Assembly (NCBI GenBank): GCA_900544195.1
Contig: UQUJ01000013.1
Location: forward strand, 1-54,209
DNA length: 54,209 bases
Origin: an uncultured Alistipes sp.
Lineage (GTDB): Bacteria; Bacteroidota; Bacteroidia; Bacteroidales; UBA932
Direction: 5' to 3'
Within the stretch, counting starts at the first letter, position 1; each line of letters starts with the position of its first letter. Made by a program: the position numbers and the translations under genes. The notes below the pieces were generated by a model. The model did no database searches. It was not told where the DNA came from and was given only the letters and a program-made list of their open reading frames with translations. Below, in pieces: positions 34,296 through 42,449 of the stretch.

Positions 34296-35411
34296 ATGAA
34301 TATGAAAAAGATAATCGACGTTAACGCTCATCTGCACACTCCTTACTCGTTCAGCGCGTTCACTGACGTGAGACAGGCGCTCGACATGGCCGCGGCGGAA
34401 GATGTCCGCATCGTGGGAATCAATGACTTCTACAGCATGGACGGCTACAGGGAGTGGAGCGACGAATGCGCCGCAAGGCATCTCTACCCGATGTTCAACA
34501 TCGAGCTCATCTCGCTGAACAGCGAGGATCAGGCGGCCGGACTGAGGGTGAACGACCCGAACAATCCGGGACGTACCTACCTGAGCGGAAAGGGACTGGC
34601 CTATCCGGTGATACTCAGCGGCAAAGAGGCTCGGATGCTCGCCGATGTACGGGCTGAGTCCAACGCCCAGGTTGAAAGGATGTGCGCCAGACTGAACGCC
34701 CATCTGGATGAGGTCAAGGCCGGATTCAACGTTGATTTCAAATATATTGTCAAGGAACTGACCAGAGGATCGGTGCGTGAGCGTCACCTTGCGAAGGCTC
34801 TCAGGATGGCGGTTGACGCCAAAGCCGACAAAATCCAGGACAGGCTCGCCCTCTACGAGAGAATCTTCGGCGGACAGCCACTGAAATCCGCACCGGACAA
34901 CGAGGCGGCGGTGGAGAACGAGATCAGAAGCAAACTGCTCAAGGCCGGAGGCGCGGCGTTCGTGCCTGAGGATCCTAAGGCGTTCCTGCCGATGGAGACT
35001 GTCTGCCAAATCATCAAGGCAGCGGGCGGAATCCCGACCTACCCGTTCCTCGCGGACGATGCAAAGGGCAACTTCACTGACTTCGAGGGCGATCTCCAGA
35101 AGGCCGCCGACACGCTGAAAAAGCGCGGGATCAAGTCCGTGGAATTCATCACGACCCGCAACACGACCGCCGTGCTTGAGGAATATTCAGGCTACCTCCA
35201 GGACGAGGGATTCATCGTCACTTTCGGCTCGGAGCACAACACTCCGGCGCTGGAGCCGATCCGTCTGCGCACACGCGACAACGCCGAAGGGCTCAGCGAG
35301 AAGCTGCGTGAGACCAACTACCGTGGAGCTTGCGCGGTGGTCGCCCATCAGGCGGGACTGAACTCCATCGAAGCGGGAGACGAGCTGATCCGCAAGACAT
35401 TAGCCATTTAG
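34296..35411 (+). CDS. PHP-domain superfamily hydrolase
   Basis: A 371-aa protein with a PHP metal-hydrolase fold. It begins with the ligand motif NAHLHTPYSFSAF; later candidates are GINDFYS, FNIELIS and FGSEHNTP. A long helical insertion (about 125-215) follows the first third. The substrate is unknown; the gene is 45 bases upstream of the aldolase/dehydrogenase fusion, so a role in breakdown of the same sugar or in removing a phosphorylated by-product is plausible. The frame from 34161 is longer, but a -7 box at 34274 and the family start support ATG 34296 (or 34302). Confidence 0.8.
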   Translation: MNMKKIIDVNAHLHTPYSFSAFTDVRQALDMAAAEDVRIVGINDFYSMDGYREWSDECAARHLYPMFNIELISLNSEDQAAGLRVNDPNNPGRTYLSGKGLAYPVILSGKEARMLADVRAESNAQVERMCARLNAHLDEVKAGFNVDFKYIVKELTRGSVRERHLAKALRMAVDAKADKIQDRLALYERIFGGQPLKSAPDNEAAVENEIRSKLLKAGGAAFVPEDPKAFLPMETVCQIIKAAGGIPTYPFLADDAKGNFTDFEGDLQKAADTLKKRGIKSVEFITTRNTTAVLEEYSGYLQDEGFIVTFGSEHNTPALEPIRLRTRDNAEGLSEKLRETNYRGACAVVAHQAGLNSIEAGDELIRKTLAI

Positions 35412-35456
35412 GAATATGTCAGCTCAGCGAACAGAACACATAATTGACACACGAAT

Positions 35457-37457
35457 ATGAAACAGATTGAAGACCTTATCGCGATTTCCCGGAAGTTCGG
35501 ACAGGACTCCAGGTTCGTGATCGCCGGAGGTGGCAACACTTCCTACAAGGATGAGAACAGACTTTGGGTGAAGGCCAGCGGCCACGCCCTCGCAACGATA
35601 ACAGAGGACGGGTTTGCCGTCCTTGACAGAGCCCTTCTGAACGAGATGGGCGAAAAGGCTTACAATGAGGACACGGCGATACGTGAGGAACAGGTCAAGA
35701 ACGACCTCTCCGTGGCCTGTATAACAAAGGACAGAAGGCCTTCAGTGGAGACATCCCTGCACAACTGCATGGGATTCGCCTTCGTGGTTCACCTCCACCC
35801 TACCCTTGTCAACGGCCTGATGTGCTCGGTGAACGCCGAGGCCGCGTGCAAGGAGATATTTCCAGATGCCCTTTACATTGAATATACCGACCCGGGCTAC
35901 ACGCTTTTCAAGAAGGTCTATGACCGGATAAAGGCCTACAAGGCTGAGAAAGGCAAGGAGCCCCAGGTGATATTCCTTCAGAATCACGGAATATTCGTGG
36001 GTGGGGACACCACCGCTGAGATTGAGGGAATATATTCAGAAGTCCTTGGAAAACTTGAGGCCAAGGTCGCCGCTCTTCCGGAGGGTGACACGGCTGTCTC
36101 GGAGACAGTTACGGATGTCGTTCCGGCGATCAGGCAGATGCTCTCGCGCTCCGGAAGGGGCTTCAAGACCTTGAAAGTCACCAAAAACGCCCTCGTGGAC
36201 TTCTTCATTGATGGTTGTTCAGTCACTTCGACAGGCTCAGTGACTGATTGTCCCGGAAAATCCGGTTTCGACAAGATTGCGAAGCCGTTCACCCCGGACA
36301 TCATCGTGTACTGCAAGAGCTCGTACATATTCATTGAAGCCGAGTCAGATGAAGAGATTTTAAAGCAGGCCGAGGAGGAAATCGAGGCTTTCGTAAGCGG
36401 GAAAGGCTACACGCCTAAGGTACTGCTCATCAAAGGAATCGGACTCATCGCCGTGGGAGACAGCTCCAGGAACGCACAGATCATCACCGATGTGTTCACG
36501 GACGCGATGAAGGTAGCGTTCTATGCGCAGAGCTTCGGCGGAGAGCATCCGATGGAGCGGGCTTGGATCGACTTCATCGACAACTGGGAGGTGGAGAATT
36601 ACCGCCGCAAGGTGGCCTCCAGCGCATCCAAAGGCCGTGTGGAAGGCCGCACGATCATCGTGACCGGAGCCGCCCAGGGATTCGGAGAGGGCATCGCCCG
36701 TGAGTTGATGGCCCAGGGAGCCAACATCGTGGTGGCCGACCTCAACGAAGCGACCGGCGAGAAGACCGCCGCCAGCTTCAATGAGAAAGCGGGAGCCAAC
36801 AAGGCCATATTCGTAAAGACAAATGTCGCGGACATGGCGAGCCTCCGGAACCTGATGAAGGAGACAATTCTGAACTTCGGCGCGCTTGACGCTTTTGTCA
36901 GCAACGCCGGGGTTGTACGCGCCGGCGGGTTGGACGTGATGACTCCGGAGAACTTCGAGTTCGTCACCAAGATCAACTATGAGGCCTATTTCTTCTGCGC
37001 GAAGGTCGCCTCACACATAATGAAGATCGAGACCAGGTATGATCCTGAATATTTCGCCGACATCATCCAGGTCAACAGCAAGAGCGGACTGCGCGGCAGC
37101 AAGGCCAACTTCGCCTACGCCGGCGGCAAGTTCGGTGGAATAGGCCTGACCCAGTCCTTTGCGCTTGAGCTCGCCCCTTACAGGGTGAAAGTCAACAGCA
37201 TCTGCCCTGGCAACTACTACGATGGTCCTCTGTGGAGCAACCCGGAGAACGGCCTGTTCATCCAGTACCTCAACGCCGGCAAGGTTCCGGGAGCGAAGAC
37301 CGTGCAGGATGTCAAAGACTACTATCTCGCCCAGGTGCCTATGCGCAAGGGCTGCAACCCAGTGGATGTCTGCAAGGCCATCCTCTACGCCATCGACCAG
37401 ACCGGAGAGACCGGACAGGCCATCCCTGTGACGGGAGGGCAGGTCATGCTGGCATAA
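35457..37457 (+). CDS. Bifunctional class II aldolase / short-chain dehydrogenase
   Basis: A 666-aa fusion. The N-terminal half (about 1-380) is a class II aldolase with zinc-ligand motif HLHPTLVNGL and the QNHGIFVGG block. The C-terminal part (about 400-666) is a short-chain dehydrogenase with cofactor site TGAAQGFGEG, NAG and catalytic Tyr554 in YAGGK. Such fusions split deoxysugar phosphates such as rhamnulose 1-phosphate and oxidise or reduce the lactaldehyde-type product. A full REP (36222-36244) is read in frame in the aldolase half, adding SVTSTGSVTD. No stop arises, so the protein is probably still made. Middle gene of PHP-aldolase-aldolase. Confidence 0.93.
   Translation: MKQIEDLIAISRKFGQDSRFVIAGGGNTSYKDENRLWVKASGHALATITEDGFAVLDRALLNEMGEKAYNEDTAIREEQVKNDLSVACITKDRRPSVETSLHNCMGFAFVVHLHPTLVNGLMCSVNAEAACKEIFPDALYIEYTDPGYTLFKKVYDRIKAYKAEKGKEPQVIFLQNHGIFVGGDTTAEIEGIYSEVLGKLEAKVAALPEGDTAVSETVTDVVPAIRQMLSRSGRGFKTLKVTKNALVDFFIDGCSVTSTGSVTDCPGKSGFDKIAKPFTPDIIVYCKSSYIFIEAESDEEILKQAEEEIEAFVSGKGYTPKVLLIKGIGLIAVGDSSRNAQIITDVFTDAMKVAFYAQSFGGEHPMERAWIDFIDNWEVENYRRKVASSASKGRVEGRTIIVTGAAQGFGEGIARELMAQGANIVVADLNEATGEKTAASFNEKAGANKAIFVKTNVADMASLRNLMKETILNFGALDAFVSNAGVVRAGGLDVMTPENFEFVTKINYEAYFFCAKVASHIMKIETRYDPEYFADIIQVNSKSGLRGSKANFAYAGGKFGGIGLTQSFALELAPYRVKVNSICPGNYYDGPLWSNPENGLFIQYLNAGKVPGAKTVQDVKDYYLAQVPMRKGCNPVDVCKAILYAIDQTGETGQAIPVTGGQVMLA
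36222..36244. repeat. REP inside the aldolase/dehydrogenase gene
   Basis: A perfect copy: GTCAC, TTCGACAGGCTCA, GTGAC. It is translated in frame as SVTSTGSVTD at about residues 256-265, between conserved aldolase blocks. Confidence 0.9.
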
Positions 37458-37526
37458 TTGTAAATCCGGGAAGCGACCTTGACTTCAGGCAAAGTAAAGC
37501 GGCTTCCAATGTAATTCATTAATATC

Positions 37527-38834
37527 ATGAAACAACTTGACGTAAATCTGATGCATCCGGCCGAGCAGATCGCTATCATCATCGGCAGGATTTATCGCAG
37601 CGAGATGACCACCACCTCCGGCGGAAACCTGTCCATCATGGACGAGAACGGAGATATGTGGATCACCCCGGCGGCGATTGACAAAGGTTCGCTGACTCCG
37701 GCGGACATCATGTGCGTGAAGGCTGACGGAACCATCATCGGACCTCACAGACCTTCATCCGAGTACCCTTTCCACAAGGCCATCTACAAGATGAACCCGC
37801 ATATTCATTCAGTGATCCACGCCCACCCTCCTGGACTGGTCACCTTCAGTATGGTTCACCAGGTTCCGGACACGAGCATCATCCCTCAGGCGCGCGCGAC
37901 CTGCGGCCCTGTCGGATTCGCTGAATATGCCCTCCCTGGAAGCGAGCTTCTGGGAAAGAAAATTGTGGCCGAATTCAAGAAGAACCCGGACTACAAGGCC
38001 GTCATCATGGAGAACCACGGTGTCGTGGTTGCCGGTGAGGACATCGCTGATGCTTACCAGAGGTTTGAGACCCTGGAGCTCTGCGCGCGCACAATCCTGA
38101 ACGCCAAGACTTTGGGAGAGCCTAAATACCTCAGCGAGGATCAGATCCTCCAGCACGAGAAAGCCGTGAACGTTCCGTTCCAACACTTTATGAACGTAAC
38201 GCACCCTTCAGATGAGAGGGCAATCCGCACGGAAATCTGCAAAATTGTCCGCAGAGCCTGCTCACAAGGGCTTATGTGCAGTTCCTACGGTACGGCATCC
38301 GTGCGCTGGAGAGGCAATGATTTCCTCATCACTCCGTCCAGCATGCAGCGTTGGGATCTTGAGCCGGAAGACATCGTGCAGATCAAAGACGGAATGGTAG
38401 AGGCCGGGAAGAACGCAAGCCGCTCTGTGGCACTTCATTACGAAATCTACCGCCGCAACCCGAAGGTCAACTCAATCATCCTGACCCAGTCCCCTGCCCT
38501 GATGGGATTCTGCACGACCGGAGTGAAATTCGACGTGCGAACAATCCCGGAGAGCTGGATATTCCTTCAGGACATCCCGACATTCCCGTTCGGGAGCCAG
38601 TACAACGAGCATCTGACAGAACTCGCCGATGAGTTCAAACAGAGACCGTTCGTGATGCTGGAAAACGATTCCGTCGTCGTGACCGGTGACCAGCTCATCA
38701 ACACGTTCGACCGTCTTGAGGTGGCAGATTTCAGCGCCCGCTCGCTGATCCTCGCCGCTCCTTTGGGCAAGCTGAACCCGATCACCGACGAGGAGATCGA
38801 GGAACTCCGCGTGGCGTTCCACGTAGGGGAATAA
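37527..38834 (+). CDS. Tandem class II aldolase/adducin-family protein
   Basis: A 435-aa protein made of two class II aldolase domains. The first (about 1-210) keeps the metal-site motif HIHSVIHAHPPG (around residue 92-103) and ENHGVVV (162-168). The second (about 225-430) has the same fold blocks, but the place of HAHPPG reads ILTQSPALMG and ENHG reads ENDS, so its metal site is lost. It may cut the sugar phosphate made by the ROK kinase or act on a different isomer from the fusion protein next door. It starts 69 bases after that gene and ends the operon before a bidirectional hairpin. Confidence 0.88.
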   Translation: MKQLDVNLMHPAEQIAIIIGRIYRSEMTTTSGGNLSIMDENGDMWITPAAIDKGSLTPADIMCVKADGTIIGPHRPSSEYPFHKAIYKMNPHIHSVIHAHPPGLVTFSMVHQVPDTSIIPQARATCGPVGFAEYALPGSELLGKKIVAEFKKNPDYKAVIMENHGVVVAGEDIADAYQRFETLELCARTILNAKTLGEPKYLSEDQILQHEKAVNVPFQHFMNVTHPSDERAIRTEICKIVRRACSQGLMCSSYGTASVRWRGNDFLITPSSMQRWDLEPEDIVQIKDGMVEAGKNASRSVALHYEIYRRNPKVNSIILTQSPALMGFCTTGVKFDVRTIPESWIFLQDIPTFPFGSQYNEHLTELADEFKQRPFVMLENDSVVVTGDQLINTFDRLEVADFSARSLILAAPLGKLNPITDEEIEELRVAFHVGE

Positions 38835-38886
38835 TAAAAGCAGACATATAACTGCAGAACGACTGCCACTTCGGTAGGTTCAGCAA

Positions 38887-38958
38887 CCGGTAAAAAGAAA
38901 ACTCCCTCCCGAATTTTGGTAACGTGCAAAATTCGGGAGGGAGTTTTCTTTTTACCGG
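38887..38958. terminator. Perfect 32-bp hairpin with GTAACGTG loop (copy 2)
   Basis: Arms 38887-38918 and 38927-38958 pair without a mismatch around loop GTAACGTG. T- and A-rich tracts inside the arms would let it end transcripts from both sides. It stands exactly between convergent operons (aldolases and efflux permeases). A decayed REP (CCACTTCGGTAGGTTCAG) precedes it at 38866. Confidence 0.85.
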
Positions 38959-38966
38959 ATCACGTC

Positions 38967-40244
38967 CTATTCACCGGCGATGATCTTAGCGTCCTCGGCG
39001 CTGTCGATGCCCACACGCTTGGCGAGCCGCTCACTCCTCTGACGGATCTGCTCCTTGTGACGCAGTACCCAGTTCTCGGCATAGACAGCCACGCATGCAA
39101 GGAAGAAATAGATGACCGTCTGGATGATCATGGCCTTCATCTGCACGTCTGCCGCTCCCATCTCGCCACCGGCAGTGCTGAGGTTGATGAAACCCTGCGC
39201 GCCGAAAGTGGACGGGAATATGTAAGAGAACACCTTCCAGAAGCCCGGGAACGCGAATGTCGGCCATGAGCAACCGGTCAGGAACAAAGCCACAGGCGAC
39301 ATCGCCAGAAAGAGGATGAACACGGATTCCCTTCTCGTGATCAGCGTGCTCCAGACCATGCTGAAGAACACACAGTCAGTGATGAAGAAGACCAGCATCG
39401 CAAGGACATCCTTGAACTCACCTCTTTGAGGGATCCCGAATATTGCCGGGACGATGAAGGCAATGTACATGCCCACAGCAAGGTACAGCAGCCAGTAGGC
39501 GCCTCCACGTCCCATGACCACACGCCCGACACCGTGACCTTCAAGTCTGTCAGGAAGCGATGCGAAACTGCGGTTCCTCTCCCTTGCGGTTCCTACCAGC
39601 AGTGACATTCCGTAGAAAAGCGTCTGCTGGATGATGATCATCAGGATGGCCGAGATCAGGAAGAAACTGTAGTTGAAGGCCCGGTTGTAGGGATTATTGT
39701 CCTCGTAGCCGAGCGGCTTGACAGTCTGGGACGCGGCCTGTTCCGTCATCCCGAGGGACGAGAACCTCTGCATCTGGATCTGACCGATCTCATGAAGCAT
39801 CACGAAGTTGGTGGCCATGAGAGCGTTCTTGTAGTAGAGGAAGCTGCTCATGTCCGCATAGACGGAGAATGTGGACGTCTCGTTTCTGGCCAGTTTCTCT
39901 GTGAAGTCGGAAGGGAAATAGATGATACCGTTGACCTTGCGTTCCTGCATCATTTTTTCCGCCTCGGCCATATTCATACATTTCGCCGCGACCTCGACCT
40001 CTCGGGTGGCGTCGATCTCCCTGATGAAGCGGTGGCTGTCCGGGCTGTCGCAATTGTCAACAATGGCAACGGGAGTCTCAGAAAGAATACCGTTCAGGTA
40101 GACGAGATTGTAAAGCAGCGGATAGGCAAGTCCGGCGACAAGGAAGATCAGCAGCACGCCGCTGTCTGAGAAAATCTGTCGAAGTTCATGACAGAATATG
40201 CCCCAGAAGTCCTTGATCCATGTTTTTGCGTATGTATTTTTCAT
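38967..40244 (-). CDS. ABC-2 type transporter permease (distal)
   Basis: A 425-aa membrane protein of the ABC-2 permease class. One membrane helix (about 30-50) is followed by a long periplasmic part (about 55-190), then five helices (about 200-395). It is closest to the YhhJ/YbhR group of drug and lipid exporters. It is the last gene of tolC-hlyD-permease-permease with a 5-base gap to the other permease. No ATP-binding subunit is encoded in the operon. The stop is 8 bases from the bidirectional hairpin. Confidence 0.9.
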   Translation of the reverse strand: MKNTYAKTWIKDFWGIFCHELRQIFSDSGVLLIFLVAGLAYPLLYNLVYLNGILSETPVAIVDNCDSPDSHRFIREIDATREVEVAAKCMNMAEAEKMMQERKVNGIIYFPSDFTEKLARNETSTFSVYADMSSFLYYKNALMATNFVMLHEIGQIQMQRFSSLGMTEQAASQTVKPLGYEDNNPYNRAFNYSFFLISAILMIIIQQTLFYGMSLLVGTARERNRSFASLPDRLEGHGVGRVVMGRGGAYWLLYLAVGMYIAFIVPAIFGIPQRGEFKDVLAMLVFFITDCVFFSMVWSTLITRRESVFILFLAMSPVALFLTGCSWPTFAFPGFWKVFSYIFPSTFGAQGFINLSTAGGEMGAADVQMKAMIIQTVIYFFLACVAVYAENWVLRHKEQIRQRSERLAKRVGIDSAEDAKIIAGE

Positions 40245-40249
40245 GTCAC

Positions 40250-41419
40250 TTAGTCTTTAGGGAAGTTCTGATGAATGTAGGCCTTCTTGAGTCGCACAAG
40301 ACCTATAAGCGGCAACAGAATGAAGATCAGCAAGTAGATCACCTGCTTCCACCATCCGGCGAATCCGGCTCCGAATATGGCCTCCTGGACATAGAACAAA
40401 TAATAATGACGCAACGGGAACGCCGCCGCAAGTCCCTGGATGTAAGGCGGCATGGCCTCTATCGGAAGCGTGAAGCCCGAGAGGGAGAATCCAAGCACGC
40501 TGTAAAGAGCACCGATACTCAACGCCAACCTAGGCACAGGAAGCATCTCAAGAATGAATATGGCGATCGCCTCACTGGCGAAGATCATAAGGAATATGCC
40601 CAAAAACATGTTCCAGATGGATCCCGCCAACGGAAAATGCAGCCTATGGAAGAGCAGCAGGATCAGTATCAGCCCGATCGCCGAGAATGTCAGCGTCCAC
40701 ACCAGAAGCTTGCCGGCGAGGGCGGTCACGATCGAGTTGCCGGAGGTCTGCAGCAAATGCCTGGAGGTACCATACTTAAGCTCCGCTCCCAATGAATATA
40801 TCAGGACGATTATCACGATCATCTCCAGCACACCCGGCAGCAGGACGCTGCTGAGGTAGTAGTTGTAGTTGGTGCCGACGTTGCCGATCTGATGGACATC
40901 CACGTCCACAGGACGGATCATGCCCATGATCTGGCTGTCGTTGTAGCCTCTTGCCCTGAAGGCCTGCCTCTGCACGGCTCCGTTGGTCAGATTGACCATC
41001 TGAAGAAGATCCTTCCACGCAAGCGCCCCGCTGACGAAGTACAAGCCGTTGACGTAGAACGTGATCTTCGGCTGACGGTTCGCCTGGATGTCATCGTTCA
41101 TCCCCACAGGAACGACACAGACAGCCGCGATCTTGCCTCTGTTCATGTCTTCTCTGGCAGCCGCGAACGAATCGTAGTGGACAACCTTTCCCAACTGGGT
41201 GGCATCCAGCTGCTGGCAGAAATTCCTTGAGGTTGACGAGTAGTCGTAGTCCACAAGACCGATCGGAACATCACTCGGCAGACCGTCCTTCATAAATGTC
41301 AGGAAGAATATGGCGCAGAAGGCTATCACGCCTACCGAACCCAGAAGATAGATCGGACGCTGCCTGATGATCCTGAGCTCGCGGCGGGCCACCGCAATTA
41401 TTCTCTGCCAATTAGTCAT
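40250..41419 (-). CDS. ABC-2 type transporter permease (proximal)
   Basis: A 389-aa permease of the same class and membrane plan as its neighbour: one N-terminal helix (about 22-44), a periplasmic domain, then five helices in the C-terminal 200 residues. The two are distant paralogues that probably pair as a heterodimer in the inner membrane. It begins 11 bases after the hlyD-like gene, so translation is likely coupled. Together with the HlyD and TolC proteins it would form an envelope-spanning export pump. Confidence 0.9.
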   Translation of the reverse strand: MTNWQRIIAVARRELRIIRQRPIYLLGSVGVIAFCAIFFLTFMKDGLPSDVPIGLVDYDYSSTSRNFCQQLDATQLGKVVHYDSFAAAREDMNRGKIAAVCVVPVGMNDDIQANRQPKITFYVNGLYFVSGALAWKDLLQMVNLTNGAVQRQAFRARGYNDSQIMGMIRPVDVDVHQIGNVGTNYNYYLSSVLLPGVLEMIVIIVLIYSLGAELKYGTSRHLLQTSGNSIVTALAGKLLVWTLTFSAIGLILILLLFHRLHFPLAGSIWNMFLGIFLMIFASEAIAIFILEMLPVPRLALSIGALYSVLGFSLSGFTLPIEAMPPYIQGLAAAFPLRHYYLFYVQEAIFGAGFAGWWKQVIYLLIFILLPLIGLVRLKKAYIHQNFPKD

Positions 41420-41430
41420 GATGATAGTCC

Positions 41431-42417
41431 TTACTTAACGATTGCGGACATACCAGGACGAATGCCGTCCACTGTCACATCCGGAACGGCCCTGACCTCA
41501 AAGGTCTTGGCATCGTACATACCAGTTTCCTTGGTGGCCTTCCACGTGGCGTAGGACTCACGGACAGCCACATAGTTGATGGTGGCCGGAACCTCCTTGC
41601 CGTCAAGGGCCGGGATGATCACCGTGATCTTGTCGCCCTGCTTCATGCCGTGGAGGTAGTCCTCACGCACATTGAACGTGAACCATACATCATTCAGGTC
41701 AGTAACGCTGGCGACAGGCGCTCCCTGGCCGACAAGCTCGCCGACCTTAGGGAAAAGAGCAGAGATGATTCCGTCAGCCGGAGCCGTAAGATACAGTTCG
41801 CTCAGATAAGACTCCACCTCCATCAACGCGCCGTCAGCCTGATCGACGAGAGCCTTGGCCGCAGCCTTGTCCTCCTCGCGCGCTCCGTTGACTGCCATGT
41901 CATACTGACTCTTGGCAGCCTTAGTCTGAGCGACGGAGGCATCGTACTTGGCCTTCACCTCGTCGTATTTCTGAGCCGCGATGACTTTCTGGTCATAGAG
42001 CTTCTGGATCCTGTCGAAAGACTTCTTCATCACGTCTTCCTGCACAAGAGCCTGCTGATAAAGCTCATAGGCTCCGGCGATCTGCTCCTTGCGGGCTCCG
42101 TTCTGAGCCTTTCTGCTCTGTGAGCTGGCAGCCGCCTTGATGGCGTTGGCCTGCGCCAGTTTGGCACGTACCTCAGGAGAGTCGATGAGGGCGACGGTGT
42201 CTCCCTTGTGGACCATCTGGCCTTCCTTGACGTAAAGTTCCTCGATCCTGCCCGGAACCTTGCCGGACACACGATACTCACTGGCCTCTGCCTCGCCCTG
42301 AATCATCAGAGGCTTTGGTTTAGAGACGAAATAGCCGATGATGGCGATCAGAAGGATGATTACGATCAGCGCCACAATGCCAATCACAAGATTGTAGCTT
42401 TTCTTTTCCTTTTCCAT
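41431..42417 (-). CDS. HlyD/EmrA-type membrane fusion protein
   Basis: A 328-aa periplasmic adaptor. One N-terminal membrane helix (about 9-31) anchors it. A biotinyl/lipoyl-like half follows (VKEGQMVHKGDTVALID), then two long coiled-coil helices (about 80-200) rich in Ala/Lys/Gln, the second lipoyl half (LYLTAPADGIISALFP) and a beta-barrel. It links the inner-membrane permeases to the TolC-like channel. The end is slightly short but has the usual GIRPGMSAIVK. Confidence 0.93.
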   Translation of the reverse strand: MEKEKKSYNLVIGIVALIVIILLIAIIGYFVSKPKPLMIQGEAEASEYRVSGKVPGRIEELYVKEGQMVHKGDTVALIDSPEVRAKLAQANAIKAAASSQSRKAQNGARKEQIAGAYELYQQALVQEDVMKKSFDRIQKLYDQKVIAAQKYDEVKAKYDASVAQTKAAKSQYDMAVNGAREEDKAAAKALVDQADGALMEVESYLSELYLTAPADGIISALFPKVGELVGQGAPVASVTDLNDVWFTFNVREDYLHGMKQGDKITVIIPALDGKEVPATINYVAVRESYATWKATKETGMYDAKTFEVRAVPDVTVDGIRPGMSAIVK

Positions 42418-42449
42418 AATATTCTTAAATTTTTATCATTATCCGTTGA

